From assembly GCA_937138475.1 (NCBI GenBank), contig CAKZPD010000028.1:95281-159280 (forward strand): a DNA stretch of 64,000 bases, in the 5' to 3' direction. This document shows, piece after piece, positions 37,998 through 45,844 of the stretch; the stretch's first letter is position 1; every line of letters starts with the position of its first letter. Under the pieces are notes generated by a model. It did not search any database and was not told the origin of the DNA. It saw only the letters and a program-made list of their open reading frames with translations. The stretch comes from an uncultured Sulfitobacter sp. Its GTDB lineage: Bacteria > Pseudomonadota > Alphaproteobacteria > Rhodobacterales > Rhodobacteraceae. The position numbers and the translations under genes are program-made.

Positions 37998-38579
37998 TTA
38001 CGCCCGGCAGCGCGCCAATTGGCCTTGATACCGCTGCGCGCGCGCCTCGACCCCGTTGGCAACACCAAGCAGCCAGGATTTGTTGCGATGGCTGCCGCGC
38101 GCAAAGCCGCTCTGCCCTTCGTGATAGGCCAGATACTGATTGCGGGCATCCCCAAGGGCGATCCCGTTGCGGCTGCGGCTTTGGTTCATATACCAGCCCA
38201 TGAAATCTGCGGCGTCGCGGATGGATGTGCGCCGGGCAAAGGTGCGCCCGGTGTCGGCGCGATAATCATCCCAGGTGCCGTCCAACGCCTGGGCATAGCC
38301 ATAGGCGCTGGATTGTCGCCCGCGCGGGATGAACCCCAAAACAAAGCGCCGCGGCGTCTTGGCATTCGAGATGAACTTGCTTTCTTGATAGATCGTCGCC
38401 ATCTGCACATGCATGGGCACGCCCCAACGGCGCTCGGTGGCGCGAAAGGCGCTGACGAACTCGGGGCGCTGGGCAAGGATTGCACAGGCGTTGTCCATAT
38501 TTCTGGGTGCGCTGGTCCTGCCGCCCGAACAGGATGCAACCAACAAAAAGATCATCAGGGCGCGAAGGGATCTGCTCAT
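37998..38579 (-). CDS. Lytic transglycosylase-like lipoprotein
   Basis: 193 residues with lipobox VASC (Cys about 17) and an SLT-like domain: the catalytic Glu is in IYQESKFI, followed by SSAYGYAQALDGTWDDYR and the helix IRDAADFMGWYMNQS. It would cut peptidoglycan glycans with 1,6-anhydro products from the outer or inner membrane. It is single with no partner gene. I consider the family firm but the exact transglycosylase type unknown. Confidence 0.85.
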   Translation of the reverse strand: MSRSLRALMIFLLVASCSGGRTSAPRNMDNACAILAQRPEFVSAFRATERRWGVPMHVQMATIYQESKFISNAKTPRRFVLGFIPRGRQSSAYGYAQALDGTWDDYRADTGRTFARRTSIRDAADFMGWYMNQSRSRNGIALGDARNQYLAYHEGQSGFARGSHRNKSWLLGVANGVEARAQRYQGQLARCRA

Positions 38580-38654
38580 CTGCCTCGCTCGTGCTTTGTT
38601 TTTTGCTATCCTAGCGCATCTTACCGGTGCGCGGCAATCGCCGATCGCGGATGC

Positions 38655-39539
38655 TTACAACAAGAAGCCCAGCAAGACCGGCAGGGCAGCGACAGACATC
38701 AACGTCGAGACAACCACAAGGCCGGCAACGTCTTGCGAATCAGCGCCATATTTTTCGGCCAACAGATAGGATGTTACCGCCACCGGGGTGGCGATTTGCA
38801 GGACCAGAACGCCAAAGGCCACCGGCTCCAGCCCGAAAGCGCGCCCCACCGCCCAGCCGATTGCCACGCAGATCGTCAGCTTGGCCAGGCTCAGCCAGAT
38901 GGCGCGGCCGATGCCGCCGGGCTGTAACCGGGCGACCGCGACGCCAAGGGTGATCAGCATCAAAGGGATCGCCAGCTGCCCAAGCAGCTGGAGGGTGTTG
39001 GTGATGAATTCCGGCGTCTCCCAGCCTTGCCAAAGGAACAGCGCCCCAAGCAAAGTGCCCGCCACCAGCGGCTCGCGCAGGACTTTGCCAAAGGATCCGG
39101 CGCCGGCAACGGTCCAGATGCCAAAGGTAAAGGACCAAATGGCCATCACCGCAAAGACCACCACGGCATAGCTTAACCCTTCGGGGCCAAAGGCAAAAAG
39201 CGCAAGCGGCAGGCCCAGATTGCCGGTGTTCCCGAAGATCATCGGGGCCAGAAAGGTGCGCAGATCCAACCCGGCAAAACGCACCAGCCCCCAGGTCGTC
39301 ACGGTCAAGATGCCATAGCCCGCCATGCTGGCCATCAACAGGGCGGTCAAAGCCGCCGGTTCGATCCGCGTTTGCATAAGCGAGGTAAAGATAAGGCAGG
39401 GCACCGACAGGGTCATCGCCAATTGGGTGACGAACTGAATGCGATACTCAAAGCCCAGCTTCACCCAGGCAAAACCAATCGCAGCCAGCAAGAAGACCGG
39501 CGAGACGATTCCCAAGACAGTCAGCGTCAGATTAACCAT
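38655..39539 (-). CDS. AEC-family transporter (auxin efflux carrier type)
   Basis: 294 residues, eight to ten hydrophobic segments across the whole length, and the family features IFGNTGNLGLPLALFAFG in the middle and an inverted topology repeat. Bacterial members export or import small carboxylates; substrate not inferable. Start ATG 39537-39539. Divergent from hspQ. Confidence 0.85.
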   Translation of the reverse strand: MVNLTLTVLGIVSPVFLLAAIGFAWVKLGFEYRIQFVTQLAMTLSVPCLIFTSLMQTRIEPAALTALLMASMAGYGILTVTTWGLVRFAGLDLRTFLAPMIFGNTGNLGLPLALFAFGPEGLSYAVVVFAVMAIWSFTFGIWTVAGAGSFGKVLREPLVAGTLLGALFLWQGWETPEFITNTLQLLGQLAIPLMLITLGVAVARLQPGGIGRAIWLSLAKLTICVAIGWAVGRAFGLEPVAFGVLVLQIATPVAVTSYLLAEKYGADSQDVAGLVVVSTLMSVAALPVLLGFLL

Positions 39540-39616
39540 TTGTTCCCTTTTGATGCGTCATGATGGACAAATACCGCTTGAACCGTCTACTAACGGCAGA
39601 TAGGGGCTGCAATCAA

Positions 39617-39943
39617 ATGCTGAGAAAAGACGCAAAATATCATCTGGGCCAAGTGGTTCGCCATGCGCACCATCCGTTTCGGGGGGTGGTTTTTGACGTG
39701 GACGCCAAGTTTGAAAACTCCGAAGAATGGTATCAGTCTATTCCGGAAGAAAATCGCCCGGTGAAGGATCAGCCATTTTATCATTTGTTCGCCGAGAACG
39801 AGCAAAGTTATTATGTGGCGTATGTGTCTGAGCAAAATCTGGTTGCGGATGCCTCGGGGGAGCCTGTGGACCATCCGGATATTCCCGATCTCTTTGGGGA
39901 TTTCGAAGATGGGTCCTATCGCTTGCACTTTCAGCTGAACTGA
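39617..39943 (+). CDS. hspQ: Heat shock protein HspQ
   Basis: 108 residues from ATG 39617 (AGGGG upstream; the frame is open from 39560). The hemimethylated-DNA/HspQ domain is clear: AKYHLGQVVRHAHHPFRGVVFDVDA and ENEQSYYVAYVSEQNLV (cited by ends). HspQ modulates proteolysis and DnaA stability in heat stress. A CTTG at about 39579 could belong to a heat-shock promoter, but no good -10 was found. Confidence 0.9.
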   Translation: MLRKDAKYHLGQVVRHAHHPFRGVVFDVDAKFENSEEWYQSIPEENRPVKDQPFYHLFAENEQSYYVAYVSEQNLVADASGEPVDHPDIPDLFGDFEDGSYRLHFQLN

Positions 39944-39976
39944 GCCAAAGCGGGCCGGGGGTTTCGCCCGGCTGAC

Positions 39977-40006
39977 GCCAGGCGAGGATATTTTTGAACA
40001 AAAGAA
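39977..40006 (-). repeat. Intergenic element, copy 4 (subtype B)
   Basis: Sense for the ggt gene, 26 bases after its stop. On the minus strand CTTTTGTTC, AAAAATATCCTCGC and then a hairpin CGCCTGGC-GTCA-GCCGGGCG followed by AAA, replacing the CCGGAGGC end of subtype A. Confidence 0.75.
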
Positions 40007-40031
40007 TTGGCAGGAGCCGCGCCGCGCCGGG

Positions 40032-41606
40032 TCAATAGCCCAGGGCGCAGCCGTCTTTGCGTGGATCGCTGGCGCCGATCAGCAGCCCGTCCTGGATGCG
40101 AATGGCCTGCGCGCCACCGATGGCGGTGGGGGGCGCGACGACCGTGTGGCCCAGATCGGCCAGGGCTTGGCGCACCTGGGGGGCATAGCCGTTTTCAACC
40201 TTGAGGGCGCCGCCATCGGCAAAGGCGCGCGGGCCATCCATTGCGGTTTGTGCGTCCATGCCAAAGTCGGTCATGTTGCTGACAAAGCGTGCATGGCCGT
40301 TGGGTTGATAGGCGCCGCCCATCACCCCAAAGGGCATACGCAGCTGGCCGTTTTCGCGCAGCATCCCAGGTATGATCGTGTGCATCGGGCGTTTGTTGGG
40401 GGCCAGCTCATTCGGGTGGCCGGGGCTGAGGGTAAATCCGGCGCCGCGGTTTTGCAGCAAGATGCCGAATTTATCCGAGGCGATCCCCGAGCCAAAGCCG
40501 TGGAAGATCGAATAGATCAGCGAGACCGCCATGCCGTCTTTGTCGACGGTGGTGATATAGACTGTGTCTTTGTGCACCGCTTCTGCTGTTGCGGCGGCGC
40601 TGGGCATTGCGCGCTTTGGGTCGATTTTGGCGGCCAGCGCTGCGGCGGTTTCCGGCGCCAGCATATGCGCCAGACGGGCCGTGTGATCGGCATCAGCCAA
40701 AAAGCGGTCGCGGGCGTCATAGGCCAGCTTGGCGGCTTCGGCTTCGATATGGGCGCGGGGGGCGCCATAGGGGTCAAGGGCGGCGATGTCGAAATGCGAC
40801 AGGATGTTCATCAGCAAGAGCGCGGTTGCGCCTTGCCCGTTGGGCGGGTGTTCGACCACTTCGAGATCATTATACATCCCTGCGATCGGCGTTTCCTGGG
40901 TTGCAGAGGCCTTGGCGAAATCTTCGCTGGTGTGGCAGCCGCCCAGGGCGCGCAGACTGTTGACCATGTCGTCGGCGATTTCGCCTTGGTAAAAGGCCTG
41001 GCGGCCGTGGCGGGCAATGCGTCTGAGCACCTCGGCCTGTTGCGGCGCGCGAAAGATGTCGCCCGGTCGCAGCGGCGCGCCATCGCGCAGATAAAGATCG
41101 GCGGCGCGGCCCCGCAGGGTGCCGGCATCCTTTGCCCAGTCCGAGGCCACGCGCGGCGCCACCGGCACGCCGGCATCGGCATAGTGGATGGCCGGGGCCA
41201 ACAGCGCATCCAACCCCAGTTTCCCGCAGCTTTCCGACAGGTGGCAAAAGGCGTCGATCGCGCCGGGGATGGTCACGGCATGGGCGCTTTGGGTGTCAAC
41301 GGTGCTGGCCCCCTGGTCGCGCAGCATTTGCGCCGTCAGCCCCGCCGGGGCGCGGCCCGATCCGTTCAACGCATGGATTTCATCGCTTCCGGCAGGCGAA
41401 TACAGCACGAAACAATCCCCTCCGATCCCGGTCATCTGTGGCTCGCAAATGCCCAGCAAGATCGCCCCGGCGATGGCCGCATCCATGGCGTTGCCGCCGC
41501 GTTGCATGATATCAATGGCTGTCTTGGCGGCCAAAGGGTGCGAGGTCGCGCACATGCCATTGGTCGCATAAACCGGAGAGCGTCCGGGCAGGTGAAAATC
41601 GCGCAT
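40032..41606 (-). CDS. Gamma-glutamyltransferase family protein
   Basis: 524 residues, Ntn hydrolase; splits gamma-glutamyl bonds such as in glutathione. Nucleophilic Thr is expected in TVYITTVDKDGMAVS, and SIFHGFGSGI with the GGGD-type GIGGDCF near residue 60 are conserved. No signal peptide, so a cytoplasmic member (YwrD-like) is more likely than a periplasmic GGT. Autoprocessing into two subunits is normal for the family. Start ATG 41604-41606. Confidence 0.87.
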   Translation of the reverse strand: MRDFHLPGRSPVYATNGMCATSHPLAAKTAIDIMQRGGNAMDAAIAGAILLGICEPQMTGIGGDCFVLYSPAGSDEIHALNGSGRAPAGLTAQMLRDQGASTVDTQSAHAVTIPGAIDAFCHLSESCGKLGLDALLAPAIHYADAGVPVAPRVASDWAKDAGTLRGRAADLYLRDGAPLRPGDIFRAPQQAEVLRRIARHGRQAFYQGEIADDMVNSLRALGGCHTSEDFAKASATQETPIAGMYNDLEVVEHPPNGQGATALLLMNILSHFDIAALDPYGAPRAHIEAEAAKLAYDARDRFLADADHTARLAHMLAPETAAALAAKIDPKRAMPSAAATAEAVHKDTVYITTVDKDGMAVSLIYSIFHGFGSGIASDKFGILLQNRGAGFTLSPGHPNELAPNKRPMHTIIPGMLRENGQLRMPFGVMGGAYQPNGHARFVSNMTDFGMDAQTAMDGPRAFADGGALKVENGYAPQVRQALADLGHTVVAPPTAIGGAQAIRIQDGLLIGASDPRKDGCALGY

Positions 41607-41875
41607 ATGTTGGGCCCCTGAGCTGAGTGACGCCGGGCAATTTAGCCGCTTTGGCTGTGATGTCTATGGGGGCATTGATGCGGGCAGGGGATTTGCCCCC
41701 GGTCCTGACCCGCGCAGGGGCTGATCCCGGCACCGCAACCTGGGTTGGGCGTTCTGCGGTGCCGGGGCGCTTTGCAAAGCGAAGGCCCCGTTCATCGCCG
41801 GCAAATATGGCCAAAATATGCACATGCCGGGCTGGGCGTGCGGGCAATGTCGCAAGTTTTAACAGCCGGCGCCGC

Positions 41876-42256
41876 TTATGCCCGCCAGGCAAAGCCCAAC
41901 CGCAGCCGGTTTTCATCCCCGATGCGCTGATAGGCGACCTCGCTGGTCAGCGCATGGATCAGCGGCCAGCCAAAGCCGCCCTCGGGCAGGGTGGTCGGCA
42001 GATGGGCGGGCGGAGGTGCGGCGGGGCTCAGCGCGGCCTGCGGAAGCGGCGGGCCGTGATCGACGATGGTGATATCAATTCGCAGCGGCCCGGCGCGTCC
42101 GTTCAGATGCGCCAGGGCGCCGCCATGTTCATTGATGTTGTTCAGCGCCTCGGCCACAGCGATCTCGACCGCGTCGCAAACCAGGGGCGGCGCCTCAATC
42201 TGCGCCCGCAAGGCGGCCAGAACCCGGCGCGTTTCACCCGCGGGAATTTTGAACAT
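41876..42256 (-). CDS. HATPase domain protein (RsbW/anti-sigma type)
   Basis: About 126 residues from ATG 42254-42256 (MFKIPAGET); an upstream start at 42310 would overlap the STAS gene further. GHKL ATPase motifs: EALNNINEHG (N-box) and GGFGWPLIHAL. Probably the switch-protein kinase in a partner-switching pair with the STAS gene, which it overlaps by 23 bases. No sigma factor or phosphatase gene is near. Either the sigma factor lies elsewhere or the pair works in another pathway. Confidence 0.75.
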   Translation of the reverse strand: MFKIPAGETRRVLAALRAQIEAPPLVCDAVEIAVAEALNNINEHGGALAHLNGRAGPLRIDITIVDHGPPLPQAALSPAAPPPAHLPTTLPEGGFGWPLIHALTSEVAYQRIGDENRLRLGFAWRA

Positions 42257-42599
42257 GGCCTGATGCGCCCAATGCGGCTTTGGCGGCGTCAAGGGTCGGG
42301 AACATGTCAAAGACCGTGTCCATCCGGGTCAAATGAAAGACCCGCTCAACCATGGGGGTGAAACCCGCAAGGGCCATCTTGTGATGCGCGCCCAGGGCCT
42401 TCATCGTGGCAACAATCGCGCCCAGCCCGCTTGAGTCGATGAATTCAACCTGGGTCAGATCCAAAACCACCTGTTCGGGCGCGTCGGCGATCCTGGCGCG
42501 CATGGCGTCCTTGAAACGCACCGCCACCGCCGCATCAATTCGCGTGCTTTGCACAGAAATGATGCGCAGCCGCTTTTCATTTTGCACCGACAACTCCAT
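42234..42599 (-). CDS. STAS domain protein (anti-anti-sigma type)
   Basis: 121 residues from ATG 42597-42599 with GGAAAG upstream. The STAS phosphorylatable Ser site is VEFIDSSGLGAIVATM at about 52-67, with the expected IDSSG. It should be phosphorylated by the downstream HATPase and free the target when unphosphorylated. Coupled by overlap to that gene. Confidence 0.82.
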   Translation of the reverse strand: MELSVQNEKRLRIISVQSTRIDAAVAVRFKDAMRARIADAPEQVVLDLTQVEFIDSSGLGAIVATMKALGAHHKMALAGFTPMVERVFHLTRMDTVFDMFPTLDAAKAALGASGHVQNSRG

Positions 42600-42682
42600 T
42601 ATGCTTTCCGACGCAGTGGATGGTCTGCCGCTTATAGCGGACAAAGATTACCATTGCCTAAAGGGATATAAGGGCAAATCAG

Positions 42683-43855
42683 ATGCATGATGTTGTAATC
42701 ACCGGCGCTGCGCGCACCGCAATGGGCGGCTTCCAAGGGGCTTTTGCAGGTCAAAGCGCGGCCGATCTGGGCGGCGCGGCGATCAAGGCGGCGCTGGGCG
42801 ATCATGACCCCGCGCTGGTGCAAGAGCTGTTGATGGGCTGCGTGTTGCCCGCCGGTCAAGGCCAGGCGCCGGCCCGCCAGGCGGGCTTCAAGGCCGGGCT
42901 GTCCCAAGACGTTCCGGCGACGACGCTGAACAAGATGTGCGGTTCGGGGATGAAAGCGGCGATGATCGCCTTTGATCAAATCGCCCTTGGGGCAACGGAT
43001 GTGATGGTGGCCGGCGGCATGGAAAGCATGACCAACGCGCCTTACCTGCTGCCCAAGATGCGTGGCGGCGCCCGCCTGGGCCACGGCCAGGTGGTGGATC
43101 ACATGTTTCTGGATGGGCTCGAAGATGCCTATGACAAGGGTCGCCTGATGGGCACCTTTGCCGAAGATTGTGCCGAACGGTTCCAATTTACCCGGCAGAT
43201 CCAGGATGACTATGCGCTGGCCTCGCTGTCGCGGGCGCTCAAGGCCCAGCAAAGCGGCGCCTTTGATGATGAAATCGCCCCCGTCATCGTGCAAAACCGC
43301 AAAGACAGCCTCAGCATAAACGCCGACGAACAACCCGGCACCGCGCGTCCTGACAAAATTCCCCAGCTCAAACCGGCCTTTCGCAAGGATGGCACCGTCA
43401 CCGCGGCCAATTCCTCGTCGATCTCAGATGGCGCTGCGGCCCTGATGATGGCCTCGGCCCAGGCGGCCCAGACGCAGGGTCTGCCCCTGCGCGCCCGCAT
43501 CGCCGGTCACGCCAGCCACGCCCAGGAACCCGGCCTGTTCACCACCGCGCCGGTTCCCGCCGCCCGCAAGCTTCTGGCGCGCCTGCGCTGGGACAAAGCC
43601 AGCGTCGACCTGTGGGAAGTGAACGAGGCATTCGCCGTCGTGCCCCTGGCCTTCATGCAGGAAATGGGTCTCAGCCACGACATCGTAAACGTCAACGGCG
43701 GCGCCTGCGCGCTTGGCCACCCGATCGGCGCCTCGGGCGCGCGCATCATCGTTACACTTTTGAACGCAATGGAAAAACGCGGCGCCAAACGCGGCATCGC
43801 CGCCATCTGCATTGGCGGCGGCGAAGGCACAGCCATTGCCCTTGAACGCCCCTGA
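42683..43855 (+). CDS. Acetyl-CoA acetyltransferase (thiolase)
   Basis: 390 residues; Claisen condensation or cleavage of acetoacetyl-CoA or longer 3-ketoacyl-CoA. Catalytic Cys86 is in NKMCGSGMKA, His in GGACALGHPIGASGAR (about 346) and the second Cys in AAICIGGGEGTA (about 376). It is a degradative or biosynthetic thiolase; polyhydroxybutyrate or ketone use would fit but no phaB is here. Start ATG 42683 with an AGGG-rich leader. Confidence 0.93.
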   Translation: MHDVVITGAARTAMGGFQGAFAGQSAADLGGAAIKAALGDHDPALVQELLMGCVLPAGQGQAPARQAGFKAGLSQDVPATTLNKMCGSGMKAAMIAFDQIALGATDVMVAGGMESMTNAPYLLPKMRGGARLGHGQVVDHMFLDGLEDAYDKGRLMGTFAEDCAERFQFTRQIQDDYALASLSRALKAQQSGAFDDEIAPVIVQNRKDSLSINADEQPGTARPDKIPQLKPAFRKDGTVTAANSSSISDGAAALMMASAQAAQTQGLPLRARIAGHASHAQEPGLFTTAPVPAARKLLARLRWDKASVDLWEVNEAFAVVPLAFMQEMGLSHDIVNVNGGACALGHPIGASGARIIVTLLNAMEKRGAKRGIAAICIGGGEGTAIALERP

Positions 43856-43897
43856 TTTCTTTTGTTCCCAAATATCCTCGCATGGCAGCGCCATGCG
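43856..43897 (+). repeat. Intergenic element, copy 5 (subtype B with hairpin)
   Basis: Begins at the base after the thiolase stop, sense orientation: TTTCTTTTGTTCCC, AAATATCCTCG, then CGCATGGC-AGC-GCCATGCG (8-bp stem, 43879-43897) and AAA. Lies between thiolase and the methionine sulfoxide reductase gene. Confidence 0.75.
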
Positions 43898-43917
43898 AAA
43901 TCTCCAAGGTCCACCCC

Positions 43918-44373
43918 ATGCGCGTCCAATATGATGATCTTGTCCAAACGCTTCTTTCCCTAACCGCCGGAGAAACGGACGAGATTGCCCTGATGGCCAC
44001 AGTCACGGCCGAAATCCACCACGCCGACAGCCGCTTTGACTGGACAGGCTTCTACCGTGTCACCCAGCCCGAGGTGCTCAAGATCGGTCCCTATCAGGGC
44101 GGTCATGGCTGTCTGGTGATCCCCTTCGCCCGCGGGGTATGCGGCGCAGCGGCGCGGTCGATGCAGCCGCAGCGGGTGGATGATGTCCATGCCTTTGACG
44201 GGCATATCGCCTGCGCAAGCAGCACCCGTTCCGAATTGGTGCTGCCGGTGGTGAACGGTGCCGGCCAATTGATCGCGGTTTTTGACATCGACAGCGATCA
44301 ACCCGCCGCCTTCACCGCCGAGGATGAAACCCGGCTGAGTGAAATCCTTGCGTTGATTTTCAGCAAACTCTGA
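43918..44373 (+). CDS. Free methionine-(R)-sulfoxide reductase (GAF)
   Basis: 151 residues from ATG 43918. A GAF domain reducing free Met-R-sulfoxide. Cysteines of the fRMsr type are visible in HGCLVIP, RGVCGAAARS and HIACASSTRSELVLPV, with DVHAFDGH. Protects against oxidation in the cytoplasm. It is 62 bases after the thiolase gene and may be read through from it. Two tandem CCCCCAAGTG copies (44381-44400) lie after its stop. Confidence 0.85.
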   Translation: MRVQYDDLVQTLLSLTAGETDEIALMATVTAEIHHADSRFDWTGFYRVTQPEVLKIGPYQGGHGCLVIPFARGVCGAAARSMQPQRVDDVHAFDGHIACASSTRSELVLPVVNGAGQLIAVFDIDSDQPAAFTAEDETRLSEILALIFSKL

Positions 44374-44433
44374 TCCTTTACCCCCAAGTGCCCCCAAGTG
44401 CCCCTGCGTTGCAGACCTTGGCAAATGGCGCGA

Positions 44434-44495
44434 TGAAATTTCTTTTGATTTTTTCACGCGACTCACCTACGGTGAAAATTGCGGCAGTAATTTCA
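44434..44495. promoter_or_regulatory. Double operator TGAAA-N13-TTTCA upstream of the XRE-cupin gene
   Basis: TGAAA-N13-TTTCA occurs at 44434-44456 and again at 44473-44495, in the same orientation and 39 bases apart. The whole arrangement is also symmetric around 44464.5: outer arms ATGAAATT/AATTTCAT (8 bases) and inner arms TTTTCAC/GTGAAAA (7 bases). It ends 70 bases before the regulator start, a natural place for autoregulation. Confidence 0.55.
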
Positions 44496-44565
44496 TGGGG
44501 CAAACCCCAGGCCGCGCCGCTTTTCACCACTGCCCGCCAGGGCGCAACAAAGGGATCCGCCCAAG

Positions 44566-45138
44566 GTGCCAGTGCCACCCTCCAACCCTTTGCCCACATT
44601 GGGCGCCGATTTGCGGGCATTGCGCAAGGCGCGCGGCTGGACGCTGGCTGGGTTGTCTGCGGCGCTGGGCCGGTCGGTTGGCTGGCTCAGCCAGGTTGAG
44701 CGCGACCTCTCGGATCTTTCGACCACCGATCTGCGCCAGATCGCAAAGCTGCTGGATGTGCCGGTTGCGCTTTTGTCCCGTCAATCGGGGCCGGGCGGCG
44801 ATGAAACCGGCTTTGTCGTGCGCAAGAATGCGCGGCGGCCCATCGGCAATCCGATCCCCGGCCTGACCGAGGCGCTGCTTTCGCCTGATCTGACCGATGA
44901 TTTTGAAATGGTGCATTCCACCTTTGCCCCGTTCAGCAAGATCACCACCCCGGTCAGCCGCCCCACGCAAGAGGTGGCCTTTTTGATCTCGGGCGTGCTC
45001 GAGATCGAGATCGCCGGCGTCATCCACACCATCCGCCCCGGCGACAGCTTCCGCATCCGAGGAGAGCCGTTCCGCTGGTCCAATCCCACTGACACCGAGG
45101 CCGTCGCGATTTGGGTTATCGCGCCGCCCGTCTATTAG
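44566..45138 (+). CDS. XRE-family regulator with cupin sensor domain
   Basis: 190 residues from GTG 44566 with AAGGGA about 10 bases upstream. Helix-turn-helix at about 12-68 (GADLRALRKARGWTLAGLSA, QVERDLSDLSTTDLRQIAKL), then a C-terminal cupin-2 domain (EVAFLISGVLEIEIAGVIH cited by ends, and RPGDSFRIRGEPF). Family members sense small metabolites in amino-acid, amine or osmolyte pathways. It lies 13 bases before LysE and 700 bases upstream of the two methylated-glycine dehydrogenases. Confidence 0.87.
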   Translation: MPVPPSNPLPTLGADLRALRKARGWTLAGLSAALGRSVGWLSQVERDLSDLSTTDLRQIAKLLDVPVALLSRQSGPGGDETGFVVRKNARRPIGNPIPGLTEALLSPDLTDDFEMVHSTFAPFSKITTPVSRPTQEVAFLISGVLEIEIAGVIHTIRPGDSFRIRGEPFRWSNPTDTEAVAIWVIAPPVY

Positions 45139-45151
45139 GGTTCGCCGCGTC

Positions 45152-45775
45152 ATGAGCCTTGAAAGCTGGATCGTCTTTGCCCTGTTCTGGACCGTGTTCG
45201 TCACGACACCCGGCCCGAATGCGGTCAATTGCATTCAAAACGGAATGACCTTTGGCTTTCGCCGGGCGCTGATCGGGGTGCTGGCGATTGTGACCCAGGC
45301 CTTTGGGTTCTTGTTGCTGTCGGCGGCAGGGGTCACGGCGTTGATCGCCGCATCCGAAACCGCCTTTGCGCTGGCCAAGTTCGCCGGCGCGGCTGTGCTG
45401 ATCTTTTTGGGGGTGCGCGGCTGGATGAACGCCGGGCGGCGTCTGGCCGCGCGGCCAACGCAGGCGCGGTCGATTTATCTGCGGGCGCTGGCCATCGCGG
45501 TGATCAACCCCAAAAGCGTCGCGGGCTATCTGGCGGCCTTTTCACAGTTCATCGACCCTGCGGTGCCGGTTTGGTCGCAGATGGGGGTGATCATGCCGAC
45601 GGCGCTGTGTCTGACTGCGCTCAGCTATTGCGGATATACCGCGCTGGGGGCGGGCATTGGCGCATCGGCGCTGGGCGCGGTGATGAACCTGTGGGTGCGC
45701 CGCGCCATGGGGCTGTGCTTTATCATTTATGGGTTGCTGTTGGGGGCGGCGTCATCGCCGGTTCTGCGCAGCTAG
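45152..45775 (+). CDS. LysE-family exporter
   Basis: 207 residues with about six hydrophobic segments, including the family N-terminal TTPGPNAVNCIQNGMTFGFR (cited by ends), and ALGAGIGASALG near the C-terminus. Exports amino acids or related small molecules. In an apparent unit with the XRE-cupin regulator (13-base gap). ATG 45152. Substrate unknown. Confidence 0.85.
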   Translation: MSLESWIVFALFWTVFVTTPGPNAVNCIQNGMTFGFRRALIGVLAIVTQAFGFLLLSAAGVTALIAASETAFALAKFAGAAVLIFLGVRGWMNAGRRLAARPTQARSIYLRALAIAVINPKSVAGYLAAFSQFIDPAVPVWSQMGVIMPTALCLTALSYCGYTALGAGIGASALGAVMNLWVRRAMGLCFIIYGLLLGAASSPVLRS

Positions 45776-45844
45776 AAAACAGGCCGCAGCCATTTGCGGC
45801 ACACACCAACAGGGCCAAAGCCCAACAAGTAAGGAGCTGAAATC

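Noticed and set aside
44381..44400. Tandem CCCCCAAGTG copies as a CRISPR or VNTR
   Set aside because: Only two 10-base units, no spacers; noted as a simple short duplication.
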